Shown here one piece after another: positions 14,356 through 21,531 of a stretch of 36,678 nt of DNA. The notes beneath the pieces are model-generated. The model made no database searches and had not been told where the DNA came from. It worked only from the letters and a program-made list of their open reading frames with translations. Position numbers and translations under genes: made by a program. This DNA is from Streptococcus sp. Its GTDB lineage: Bacteria > Bacillota > Bacilli > Lactobacillales > Streptococcaceae. Within the stretch, counting starts at the first letter, position 1. The number at the start of each line of letters is the position of its first letter. Location: the NCBI GenBank assembly GCA_003521145.1, contig DOTL01000051.1, positions 1 to 36,678 on the forward strand, in the 5' to 3' direction.

Positions 14356-16461
14356 TTATTCAGCATCTTTTTCTTTGATAACCAAGACACCATCTTCCAT
14401 ATCAGCTTCTAGGTGTTTAGTATCAAGGTTATCCAAGTGGAAGTCTGTGACTTTGTCACGGATTTGTTGTTCAACCACACGACGGAGTGGACGAACACCC
14501 ATGACTTCATCATAGCCTTCTTCAGTCATGTATTCTTTAGCAGCTTCGCTAACTGCCAAGTCAATGTCTTTCTTAGAAAGAGTCTTGTTAACTTCAACCA
14601 ACATAAGGTCTACAATCTTAGAAAGATCTTCTTTGCTCAAATGTGAGAATTCGATGACAGCATTGAAACGGTTAAGGAATTCTGGACGGAAGTAAGGTTT
14701 CAAACGATCCATAAGTTCTGGTTTATCAGCATCTTCTGTCAAGTTAGCTTCGTAACCAAAGCCTGCATTTGAAGTTGCGATAATCACAGTATTCTTGAAG
14801 TTTACAGTGTTACCTTGACCATCTGTCAAACGACCATCGTCCAAAACTTGGAGGAGGAGGGTGATGACTTGAGGGTCAGCCTTTTCAATTTCGTCGAGAA
14901 GAACGATTGAGTATGGGTTACGGCGAACACGTTCTGTCAAAGTATTGCTATTGTCATCATAACCAACATAACCAGCTGTTGTACCAATCAATTTAGAAAC
15001 AGCTGTGCGGTCGCTGTATTCTGACATGTCCAAACGAATAATGGCATCTTTAGTACCGAATATATCAAGAGCCAATTGTTTAGCCAACTCAGTTTTACCA
15101 ACACCAGTAGGTCCTACAAAGAGGAAGCTACCGATTGGACGGTTACCTTCGTCAAATCCTGCACGGCTACGACGGATGGCACGTGCCACTGCTTCAACGG
15201 CCTTATCTTGACCGATAACTTTAGTTTGCAAACGGTGGCCCATATCTTTCAAACGTTCGATATCAGTTGCTCCCATTTGCGATACTGGAATACCAGTCAT
15301 ACGTTCTACAGATTCAGCCACATCGTTAACAGTTGCAGTGACTTTAAGGTCTGCTTTATGGTTAGCAATCTTCTTTTCAAGTTCTTCAATACGAGCCTTA
15401 GCGTTTAGAGCTGCTTCGTAGTCTTCTTTGGCAACTGCAGCTTCTTGTTTAGCTTTTTCTTCTTCAATTTCATGTTCAACAGCATTCACATCAGTCACTG
15501 GGTGTTGAGCAGCCAAGTGAGCAGCTGTTACATCGACAAGGTCGATAGCCTTATCTGGCAAGCTACGTTGTGGAATGTATTGTACAGAGAAATCAACCGC
15601 TGCTTTCAAGACGTCATCTGGCAAGATAACATTGTGGTGTTTTTCATAAAGATCACGGATACCTTGGAGAATCTTGAAAGTATCTTCAGCAGAAGGAGCA
15701 TTGACCTTAACTTCGTTGAAACGACGAGCTAGGGCAGGGTTCTTCAAGATAGTGTTACGGTATTCATCTTGAGTTGTTGCACCAATCACTGTCAATTCAC
15801 CACGTGAAAGAGCTGGTTTCAAGATATCAGCAAGACCCTTAGACCCTTGACCATCGCCAGTGCTTCCGGCACCAAGAATTTGGTGGATTTCATCGAAGAA
15901 GAGGATAATGTTTCCAGCTTCTTTGACTTCGTTTACCAAGTTTTGAATGTTTTCTTCAAAGCTACCACGGTATTGAGTACCAGCTTCAAGTCCAGAAATA
16001 TCAATTGAAATGATTTCTTTATTCTTGATAGCAGCTGGGACATCACCATTGACGATGGCTTGAGCCAAACCTTCAACTACGGCTGTTTTACCAACCCCAG
16101 CATCCCCGACAAGGACTGGGTTATTCTTGGTACGACGAGCCAAGATTTCGCAAGTCTCTTGGATTTCTTTGTTACGTCCGATAACAGGATCCAATTTACC
16201 TTCGCGAGCTTCTTCAGTCAAGTTACGACCAAGTTTAGCAAGAATACCATCTTGTTTAGGTCCTTTACCTTGTTGTTGAGTTGGGTTCACTGCTTCACCT
16301 TCATTACGAGGCAATTGACCTGTTTGACGGTAAATCGCAAATTCTTCAGGTGTCACTTCACGACCGTTAATCATGTAGCGACGGTTTTCTGAACGGTAGC
16401 CACCCATGTTACCCATCAATTGATTGAAAAGATCATCCATATTGTTAAAGTTGTTGTTCAT
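14356..16461 (-). CDS. clpL: ATP-dependent chaperone ClpL
   Basis: A 701-residue class-I-like Clp/HSP100 chaperone typical of streptococci and lactobacilli, needed for heat and stress tolerance. The short Asn/Met-rich N-terminus (MNNNFNNMDDLFNQLMGN) replaces the N-domain of ClpC/ClpB. The first AAA+ module has Walker A GDAGVGKT (about 117) and Walker B IILFFDEIH; a coiled middle segment (about 330-380) follows; the second module has GPTGVGKT and IVLLDEIEKAD, with the arginine-finger region RPEFLNRF. No ClpP-binding loop is obvious, in line with ClpL acting as a chaperone without ClpP. The ribosome site is GAGGTGA. The promoter carries CtsR-type repeats, and the leader is unusually long. Confidence 0.95.
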   Translation of the reverse strand: MNNNFNNMDDLFNQLMGNMGGYRSENRRYMINGREVTPEEFAIYRQTGQLPRNEGEAVNPTQQQGKGPKQDGILAKLGRNLTEEAREGKLDPVIGRNKEIQETCEILARRTKNNPVLVGDAGVGKTAVVEGLAQAIVNGDVPAAIKNKEIISIDISGLEAGTQYRGSFEENIQNLVNEVKEAGNIILFFDEIHQILGAGSTGDGQGSKGLADILKPALSRGELTVIGATTQDEYRNTILKNPALARRFNEVKVNAPSAEDTFKILQGIRDLYEKHHNVILPDDVLKAAVDFSVQYIPQRSLPDKAIDLVDVTAAHLAAQHPVTDVNAVEHEIEEEKAKQEAAVAKEDYEAALNAKARIEELEKKIANHKADLKVTATVNDVAESVERMTGIPVSQMGATDIERLKDMGHRLQTKVIGQDKAVEAVARAIRRSRAGFDEGNRPIGSFLFVGPTGVGKTELAKQLALDIFGTKDAIIRLDMSEYSDRTAVSKLIGTTAGYVGYDDNSNTLTERVRRNPYSIVLLDEIEKADPQVITLLLQVLDDGRLTDGQGNTVNFKNTVIIATSNAGFGYEANLTEDADKPELMDRLKPYFRPEFLNRFNAVIEFSHLSKEDLSKIVDLMLVEVNKTLSKKDIDLAVSEAAKEYMTEEGYDEVMGVRPLRRVVEQQIRDKVTDFHLDNLDTKHLEADMEDGVLVIKEKDAE

Positions 16462-16548
16462 ATAATCACCTCATTATGTGTTTTCTTGTGAAATTTTTCA
16501 AGTGTTATTTTTATGTTAATATGTTCTCAGTCTTAAATAAATCGTCAT

Positions 16549-16650
16549 TTAGCATAAGAACCGCCTTCTTTCTGTGAATCTCTCAATATAGCCAACTTCC
16601 AAACTTCTCTCAAAACTATGAATAGCTTTTTCAGAAAGAAACTTGTACAT
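16549..16650 (-). CDS. Possible 33-residue ORF in the clpL leader
   Basis: Inside the clpL 5' leader, AAAAAGGA lies seven bases before an ATG at 16650. The frame runs 33 codons to TAA at 16549: it starts MYKFLSEKAIHSFERS and ends FTERRRFLC, a basic peptide with a helical look. It ends 88 bases before the clpL start. It could be a regulatory leader peptide or a chance ORF; only conservation would tell. Confidence 0.35.
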   Translation of the reverse strand: MYKFLSEKAIHSFERSLEVGYIERFTERRRFLC

Positions 16651-16677
16651 TAAGGAATCCTTTTTCCATATGATTTT

Positions 16678-16706
16678 ATCATACACCTTTCATTTGACCA
16701 GGTCAA
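16678..16706 (-). promoter_or_regulatory. clpL promoter
   Basis: TTGACC (16706-16701), exactly 17 bases, TATGAT (16683-16678) on the minus strand: a good vegetative promoter. Transcription starts near 16671, leaving a leader of about 210 bases. The -35 is part of TTGACCTGGTCAAA, an inverted repeat overlapping CtsR-like half-sites. Confidence 0.75.
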
Positions 16707-16715
16707 GAATTTATA

Positions 16716-16732
16716 TTTGACTTTTTCTGACC
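16716..16732 (-). promoter_or_regulatory. CtsR operator upstream of clpL
   Basis: GGTCAGAAAAAGTCAAA on the minus strand fits the CtsR heptad repeat RGTCAAA-NAN-RGTCAAA with one mismatch (G for A in the first heptad). It lies nine bases upstream of the -35. A second, poorer match (GGTCAAA-AAA-GACCAAA) lies at 16863-16879. Confidence 0.75.
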
Positions 16733-16787
16733 TTTAAGATGAAAATTTTTGCAGACTAGCTGCAATCCTTTTTTATTGGAATATGGG

Positions 16788-16857
16788 CTATTGACACAGC
16801 CTTCATAAGGATTTCATTTCCTTATATTGCACAAATTTGGTCAGTAATAGTCAATAG
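16788..16857. repeat. Inverted repeat upstream of the clpL promoter
   Basis: CTATTGAC (16788-16795) and GTCAATAG (16850-16857) are perfect arms around an inner hairpin ATAAGGA / TCCTTAT (16805-16825). It lies between the two CtsR-like sites, beyond the tmcAL terminator. Purpose unknown; it may be a small palindromic element like those elsewhere in the window. Confidence 0.5.
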
Positions 16858-16903
16858 TTTTGTTTGGTCTTTTTTGACCTTTTGGAAAATAATTTACGGA
16901 AAG

Positions 16904-16930
16904 TAAAAAAGCCTACCAGAGGTAGACCTT
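16904..16930 (-). terminator. Terminator of tmcAL and its operon
   Basis: On the minus strand AAGGTCTACC pairs with GGTAGGCTT over a 3-base loop, followed by TTTTTT. It closes the long yqeG-to-tmcAL run nine bases after the tmcAL stop. Confidence 0.78.
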
Positions 16931-16938
16931 CTATAAAA

Positions 16939-18030
16939 CTATTTTACTCTAATCGGTACACGTCCAAAGTTTTGTTCGCAAAGCTCGGGGTTACCTAATT
17001 GATAAACATTATCCTCTTGCTGTGTAATCATATCCCAAGGCTCCCTTCCAATACGAGCCACTATATCCACATACTTTTTCACAGATTTGAGATGAGACTG
17101 CCCTTTTTGAGAAAATCCAAGGACATGAACAGCCTGGGGTAAAGGATTATCCACAGCTCTGACTAAGATATAGGTCAAAATACGACGTACCCGTGCTTTT
17201 GTATAGCGTTTGGTCGCTACCTTATCCACCAGCTCCTCCACAGAAGAAATCTCACGGACAGCAGCTTTTAAACGACTTGCAATCTCTTCATTCACTTGGA
17301 AAACACTGGTCAAATCAGGGTGTGTAAGAATCTGATAAACCAGCAATTGGAAATAATTATCCCAAGAAACCTGTGGAGAAGTTTGAAAAAGTTTGCTATT
17401 GGGCATGAACTTATCCACAAAATCACTATCTTCTTTGTGGAGACGTAGACTGGTCGCCGAGGCGAAAGATACTTCCTTGTCTAAGGAATGATAGCCAGCC
17501 CCTTGTCTCTGGATAGGATTCAACGTAATGCCCTTACCCGCACAAGCTTTGGCATAGGCTAATCCTAGGATATGGTTGGGTGTATTGCCAGTAAAATCCA
17601 CACCAGCAAACTTTTCCCACATTTTTTGCGTCTTTTGTGGATAAGAGAGGTCACTCGACAAGTTTTCCACAAAGGCTTCCATGTCCTCTGACTTTTCAGC
17701 ATAGACATCTGCTATTGCCTGGTAATCTAGGACTTCTTCCGTGCCAAAAGTAAGGCTATCAATCCTCAGCCGGGATAAGATATCAACGGCCCCAGCAGCA
17801 AAATAATCAGCAGACTGTACTGACGTCAAGAAAGGCAACTCAACCACGAGGTCAGCTCCATTTTCCAAAGCCATCTGAGCCCTAGTCCACTTATCCACAA
17901 TAGCTGGCTCACCTCGCTGAACAAAGTTCCCAGACATGGCAACAATTTTTATGCCTTCAGCATGATCCAAGAGATACTTGTGGCCGTTATGAAAAGGATT
18001 GAACTCAGCAATAATACCTGTAACTGTCAT
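16939..18030 (-). CDS. tmcAL: tRNA(Met) cytidine acetate ligase TmcAL
   Basis: A 363-residue member of the YlbM/TmcAL family, which activates acetate with ATP and acetylates N4 of the wobble cytidine in elongator tRNA-Met. The nucleotidyltransferase start GIIAEFNPFHNGHKYLL (HxGH variant) is clear, followed by MSGNFVQRGEPAIVDKW, both family hallmarks. The C-terminal half carries the RRILTYILV and HVLGFSQKGQ segments. It begins six bases after the methyltransferase gene, so the two are cotranscribed; SD is weak (TAAGAG). Confidence 0.93.
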   Translation of the reverse strand: MTVTGIIAEFNPFHNGHKYLLDHAEGIKIVAMSGNFVQRGEPAIVDKWTRAQMALENGADLVVELPFLTSVQSADYFAAGAVDILSRLRIDSLTFGTEEVLDYQAIADVYAEKSEDMEAFVENLSSDLSYPQKTQKMWEKFAGVDFTGNTPNHILGLAYAKACAGKGITLNPIQRQGAGYHSLDKEVSFASATSLRLHKEDSDFVDKFMPNSKLFQTSPQVSWDNYFQLLVYQILTHPDLTSVFQVNEEIASRLKAAVREISSVEELVDKVATKRYTKARVRRILTYILVRAVDNPLPQAVHVLGFSQKGQSHLKSVKKYVDIVARIGREPWDMITQQEDNVYQLGNPELCEQNFGRVPIRVK

Positions 18031-18036
18031 AGGCTC

Positions 18037-18777
18037 TTACTTTTGGGCGACAAAGAACCAACGTGCACTAGTTTCAGTCGGTTCCTTATCCTCGAAATCG
18101 GCGTAAAGCTTGAAAGATTTGAAGCCAGCCTGCTCTAGCAAGATATCATAAGTCAAGACCTCATAGGTACGCTCCTCGTGCACCTCATCATGACGGCTAA
18201 AGCTTCCATCTTCCTCTTGGAGAAAGAAGGTCAATTCATGAACTACAGAATGCGGAGCCGCATCCTTATAAGTATCCCAGAGCATAGCAAAATCCTCAGC
18301 ATTTTCATGGTAAGAATATCCAGGGAAAACTTCATCAGTTTGATAGGTTGAGTGTACATCAAATATAAAGACGCCATCCTCATTGAGTGCATTGTAAACC
18401 TCTTTGAAGACGTCTCCAACCTCTACTTCATCCTGCATATAGCAGATTGAATCTGAGTAGCAGGTCACAAAATCATACTTGCCAGCTTGCGATAAATCCA
18501 ACATATTGCCTTCAATAAAATCAATTTTCTGCTTGGCAGAAGACGCACGCTTCTGAGCAATTTTCAACATATCAGCACTCAAATCGAGTCCAGTCACATC
18601 AAAACCAGCTTGAGAAAAACGTACAGACTGAATCCCAGTTCCACAAGCCAATTCAAGCAATTTCTTTTTGTCCTTAGTCTTTGGCAAATGACGAAGGGAA
18701 AAATCCGTCCACAAATCGTAAAGACTATCATCCATAACAGCGTCGTATACCGCCGCAAAAGTTTCATAAGTAGCCAT
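18037..18777 (-). CDS. Class I SAM-dependent methyltransferase (YqeM-like)
   Basis: A 246-residue Rossmann methyltransferase. The SAM site is LLELACGTGIQSVRF (about 40-54), followed by VTGLDLSADML and FDVHSTYQ. The substrate is unknown. In Firmicutes a gene of this type often follows rsfS (the yqeM position), and it does so here, but the usual short gap is replaced by 318 bases of palindromic DNA (element B). The ribosome site in the new context is poor (GGTATCATAATT before ATG), so expression may be altered. Confidence 0.88.
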   Translation of the reverse strand: MATYETFAAVYDAVMDDSLYDLWTDFSLRHLPKTKDKKKLLELACGTGIQSVRFSQAGFDVTGLDLSADMLKIAQKRASSAKQKIDFIEGNMLDLSQAGKYDFVTCYSDSICYMQDEVEVGDVFKEVYNALNEDGVFIFDVHSTYQTDEVFPGYSYHENAEDFAMLWDTYKDAAPHSVVHELTFFLQEEDGSFSRHDEVHEERTYEVLTYDILLEQAGFKSFKLYADFEDKEPTETSARWFFVAQK

Positions 18778-19063
18778 AATTATGATACCAAGTTCGCCCG
18801 TAATCGGAAAGAAAATTAGGAGCTTGGACTTGGAGGAATCTCCAAGTCCAAGATGTCTATTTTCCGATGATTACAGGACGAGTTCGAATCCTTTCTAAGA
18901 TACAAATAGCGTCAAAAGTACAGAGAAAATAGAAAACTTTCTGCCGTATCGCCAGATACAAGGAAAGTTTATCTTTTTCTCACGGCTTTCAACTCGTGTT
19001 CAGTTAACAAACCAACTAAACACAAGGCTCTATCCTTCCTATTAAATCTTTAGTCTAAGCAAC
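18778..19063. repeat. Palindrome-rich region B inside the rsfS-methyltransferase gap
   Basis: Successive stems fill this stretch. The largest is CTTGGACTTGGAG / CTCCAAGTCCAAG (18823-18852), 13 bp perfect, loop GAAT. It sits inside outer arms GTAATCGGAAA (18800-18810) and TTTCCGATgaTTAC (18861-18874), which pair with a two-base bulge. A second nested hairpin follows at 18934-18970: AAACTTTC / GAAAGTTT enclosing GTATC-gcca-GATAC. A weaker one is GTGTTcAGTT / AACTaAACAC near 18997-19023. No gene is visible. Confidence 0.7.
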
Positions 19064-19068
19064 AAAAC

Positions 19069-19090
19069 CCAGTTGTCGCCAACTGAGTTC
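19069..19090 (-). terminator. Terminator-like hairpin after rsfS
   Basis: ACTCAGTTG and CAACTGGGT pair on the minus strand around GCGA, followed by TTTTGTT. It suggests that most rsfS transcripts end here and that the methyltransferase-tmcAL pair may need its own promoter. Confidence 0.6.
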
Positions 19091-19095
19091 AATTT

Positions 19096-19449
19096 TTATG
19101 CCAAATAAGCTGACACATCCACCACTGGTGCTTCGTACCAGAGTTTTTCAAGGTTATAGTGAGCACGTTCATCTTCTGTAAAGATGTGAACAACGACGTC
19201 GTTAAGGTCCAAAAGAATCCAACCACCCTTGTTGTCACCTTCCATGTGGCTAGCATCAAGGCCAGCTTCTTTCACTTTCTCACGGATATTGTCAGCAATA
19301 GCTCCCAACTGACGGCTATTCATTGCACTCAAAATAACAAAGTAATCTGTTAGACTTGTAAGACCGTACAAATCAAGGGCAACAATGTCTTCAGCTCGCT
19401 TTTCATCAGCAGCTTTGACAACCAATTCAAGTAATTCTTCTTTAGTCAA
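19096..19449 (-). CDS. rsfS: Ribosomal silencing factor RsfS
   Basis: A 117-residue RsfS/YbeB protein, which binds L14 on the large ribosomal subunit and blocks subunit joining when nutrients are scarce. Family motifs: DIVALDLYGLTSLTDYFVI, SAMNSRQLGAIADNI and GGWILLDLNDVVVHIFTEDERAHYNLEKLW. The start codon is TTG (19449), with GGAG seven bases upstream. It follows yqeK by 22 bases in the conserved nadD-yqeK-rsfS order. Confidence 0.95.
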   Translation of the reverse strand: MTKEELLELVVKAADEKRAEDIVALDLYGLTSLTDYFVILSAMNSRQLGAIADNIREKVKEAGLDASHMEGDNKGGWILLDLNDVVVHIFTEDERAHYNLEKLWYEAPVVDVSAYLA

Positions 19450-19471
19450 TGATATTCTCCAGTAATTGTTA

Positions 19472-20062
19472 TTAATCTTTTAAGTAATGCACAAAAGCAT
19501 TATAGGTTTCTATGGTTTGCGGGAAAATCTGTAGAGCTTGGTGAGCCAAGTGCTCTACCGTATGGACTATTTCAAAAGCAACTGCCTTATCCAAGGATTG
19601 CTCTGCTACTTGTCTAGCTTCCTCTACCAAAGGGAAGTTACGGTTATGCTCAATATAATCAGCCACATAGACAATCTTATCTAGGGTTGACATTTCATGG
19701 CTTCCGACGGTATGAATCTCAATACTGCGTAGAATCTCAGAATCAGTTAAACCCAAATCTTCTTGGATTTTGTAAATCCCAACCATGCCATGCCAAACAT
19801 TGTTTCCCCATTTTTTCAATTCAGGATCAAGCTTATATTTATCGATAAGCTCCAAGAATTCCTGATCTGGAAGTTCCTTGGCATAATCATGAAGCAAACC
19901 AGCCAAACCAGCTTTTTCAGTATCGTAACCATACTTTTCAGCAAGAGCAATAGCAGCTCGCTCAACACCCAAAACATGATTGAAGCGTTTAGGACTCATG
20001 ACCGCTCGAACTTTTTCAAGAAGTTCTTCACGAGAATAGTCTAGATATTTTTCATAGGTCAT
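19472..20062 (-). CDS. yqeK: YqeK, HD-domain Ap4A hydrolase
   Basis: A 196-residue HD-domain protein of the YqeK family, shown in other Firmicutes to cleave diadenosine tetraphosphate symmetrically into two ADP. Metal ligands: H in RFNHVLGVERAA, HD in GLLHDYAKELP (about 60), H in NNVWHGMVG (about 89), and D in IVYVADYIE (about 133). It overlaps the end of nadD (ATGA) and precedes rsfS. The link to NAD synthesis may be removal of dinucleotide by-products; that is inference. Confidence 0.92.
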   Translation of the reverse strand: MTYEKYLDYSREELLEKVRAVMSPKRFNHVLGVERAAIALAEKYGYDTEKAGLAGLLHDYAKELPDQEFLELIDKYKLDPELKKWGNNVWHGMVGIYKIQEDLGLTDSEILRSIEIHTVGSHEMSTLDKIVYVADYIEHNRNFPLVEEARQVAEQSLDKAVAFEIVHTVEHLAHQALQIFPQTIETYNAFVHYLKD

Positions 20063-20691
20063 TTATAGAGCCCCGCTTTCTTGATGTAGGCAAGTACAGA
20101 CTGCGGCACCATAAAGTTAGGTGTACGGCCCTTCTTAATGTACGCTCTGACTGCACTCGAACTAATATCCATAAGGGGCACATCCACCCAAATAACTGGA
20201 TAAGAGGTTCCAGCCTTATACTTAGGACGCTGAACACCAACAAATTGGACCATCTCGATAAGTTCATCAATACGATGCCATTTTGGTAGGTATTCGACCA
20301 TATCCGCTCCAATAATAAAGTAATAATCCGTATCAGGATTAGCCTCTGTCAAGAGCTTTATGGTGTCATAAGTATAGCTGATTCCCTTACGTTCCAACTC
20401 GATGGTTTCGATGTCCAATCCTTCGATACCGTTAATAGCCAACATAAGCATATTAAGGCGGTGTTTTTCATCAATAGTCTCTTTTTTATCGACATGAGGT
20501 GGCTCATATTCAGGCATTAGAAGAACTTCATCGAGACCTAACTGCTGACGCACCTGGTCAGCAACAACCAAGTGGGCATTGTGGACAGGATTGAAATTTC
20601 CACCTAATATTCCTACTTGCTTACGACCTGTATCCTTGATTTTTTCCTCTAGTTGAACCCTTGTAAATGGGGTTACGAGATCCAGTGCCAT
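20059..20691 (-). CDS. nadD: Nicotinate-nucleotide adenylyltransferase
   Basis: NadD transfers AMP from ATP to nicotinate mononucleotide, a required step of NAD synthesis. The start is set at 20691 because AGGAGG lies five bases before that ATG; the longer frame to 20715 is not needed. The 210-residue product has the nucleotidyltransferase motif VGILGGNFNPVHNAHL (about 26-41) and the second ATP motif MDISSSAVRAYIKKGR near the C-terminus. The N-terminal 25-residue extension (MALDLVTPFTRVQLEEK) is typical of streptococcal NadD. It lies in the yhbY-nadD-yqeK run. Confidence 0.95.
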   Translation of the reverse strand: MALDLVTPFTRVQLEEKIKDTGRKQVGILGGNFNPVHNAHLVVADQVRQQLGLDEVLLMPEYEPPHVDKKETIDEKHRLNMLMLAINGIEGLDIETIELERKGISYTYDTIKLLTEANPDTDYYFIIGADMVEYLPKWHRIDELIEMVQFVGVQRPKYKAGTSYPVIWVDVPLMDISSSAVRAYIKKGRTPNFMVPQSVLAYIKKAGLYK

Positions 20692-20798
20692 GTACGCCTC
20701 CTCTTTTTCAAGCATTATACAACTGACTTAAGGCTAGCTTTAATGCTTCAAAAGTGTTCTTATACCTTAGTTTGTCCTTCACCAAGCAAAGTCGGCAA

Positions 20799-21116
20799 CT
20801 ATTGTTGGATAGCTTTGACCTTTGGTGACAACTTACGATTTTCTTTTTTAGCTGATTCTTTATAGAGAATCAAGATACGTCCAATCTTAAGAACGGTATC
20901 ACAGCCAATTTCTTCTTCCAAGATTTCAGCAACCTCATGGATATCTTCAATAGTATTTTGAAGTAAGGTTACTTTAATCAATTCACGGGCATCAAGGGCG
21001 TTGCGAACGCTAGTTTTGATGTGGTCGTTAAGACCGTTTTTCCCGATTTGTACAATAGGTTTGAGAGTGTGTGCTTCCGATTTGAGGAAGGCACGTTGTT
21101 TTGATGTTAATGACAT
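20799..21116 (-). CDS. yhbY: YhbY family RNA-binding protein
   Basis: A 105-residue CRM-domain protein that associates with pre-50S ribosomal particles. The start MSLTSKQRAFLKSEAHTLKP and the GKNGLND loop (the family's GxxG-like RNA-binding loop, about residues 25-31) are clear, as is LIKVTLLQNT. It follows yqeH in the usual order, but here 415 bases of palindromic DNA separate them. AAAAGGAATAAAC is the ribosome site. Confidence 0.95.
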   Translation of the reverse strand: MSLTSKQRAFLKSEAHTLKPIVQIGKNGLNDHIKTSVRNALDARELIKVTLLQNTIEDIHEVAEILEEEIGCDTVLKIGRILILYKESAKKENRKLSPKVKAIQQ

Positions 21117-21140
21117 GTTTATTCCTTTTAATTTTTTTGC

Positions 21141-21268
21141 TGTTTTTCTTAGGTGATACGGACGCTAGCAAACCTTCGGTTTCATAGCTAATTTTTGAGC
21201 CTAGGGTCTCAAAAATTCCGAATCCAAGTAACATAAAATGTTACTTGGATTACTATCACGCCGAAAAA
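21141..21268. repeat. Palindromic element C: terminal arms plus three hairpins
   Basis: Outer arms TGTTTTTC...GTGATA (21141-21159) and TATCAC..GAAAAACA (21254-21270) pair with a short internal loop. Inside are three hairpins in a row: GCTA-gc-AAACC-ttc-GGTTT-ca-TAGC (21164-21189), AATTTTTGAG-N8-CTCAAAAATT (21190-21217) and AATCCAAGTAACAT-aaa-ATGTTACTTGGATT (21221-21251, 14 bp perfect). The same plan as element A, with a middle hairpin again closing on GAG/CTC, but different sequence. Coordinates of the outer arms are approximate to a few bases. Confidence 0.72.
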
Positions 21269-21270
21269 CA

Positions 21271-21500
21271 CATCGTTTGCTCCTGACGTAAATCTAGGCA
21301 AACTTCATGTTCATTGAAAAGACGCTTTTTATAATGGTGACGGACTTCAGCGACTACCTTATGGAGTTCCATGACTAAAAATTGAGCCCTAGTTCTCAAT
21401 TTTTCCTTACCTTATTCTTCAACTATAGGAATGGGGCTTTCACTACTGCGAAAAGCATGGTCTTAAAGCTCGCAATACTCTCTTCTTTATCTAGCCTTTC
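21271..21500. repeat. Second palindromic block next to element C
   Basis: Further stems run on towards yqeH: GTTTGC / GCAAAC (about 21275-21304, long loop), ATGGA-gt-TCCAT (21361-21372), AAAAATTGAG-N8-CTCAATTTTT (21377-21404), and GCGA..AAGC / GCT..CGC (about 21448-21473). The third is the same hairpin type as in elements A and C, with a similar loop (CCCTAGTT compared with CCTAGGGT) but a re-paired stem. No ORF with a ribosome site was found. Confidence 0.6.
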
Positions 21501-21531
21501 CTTTCTTATACTTTTAACTACTTAATTAAGT

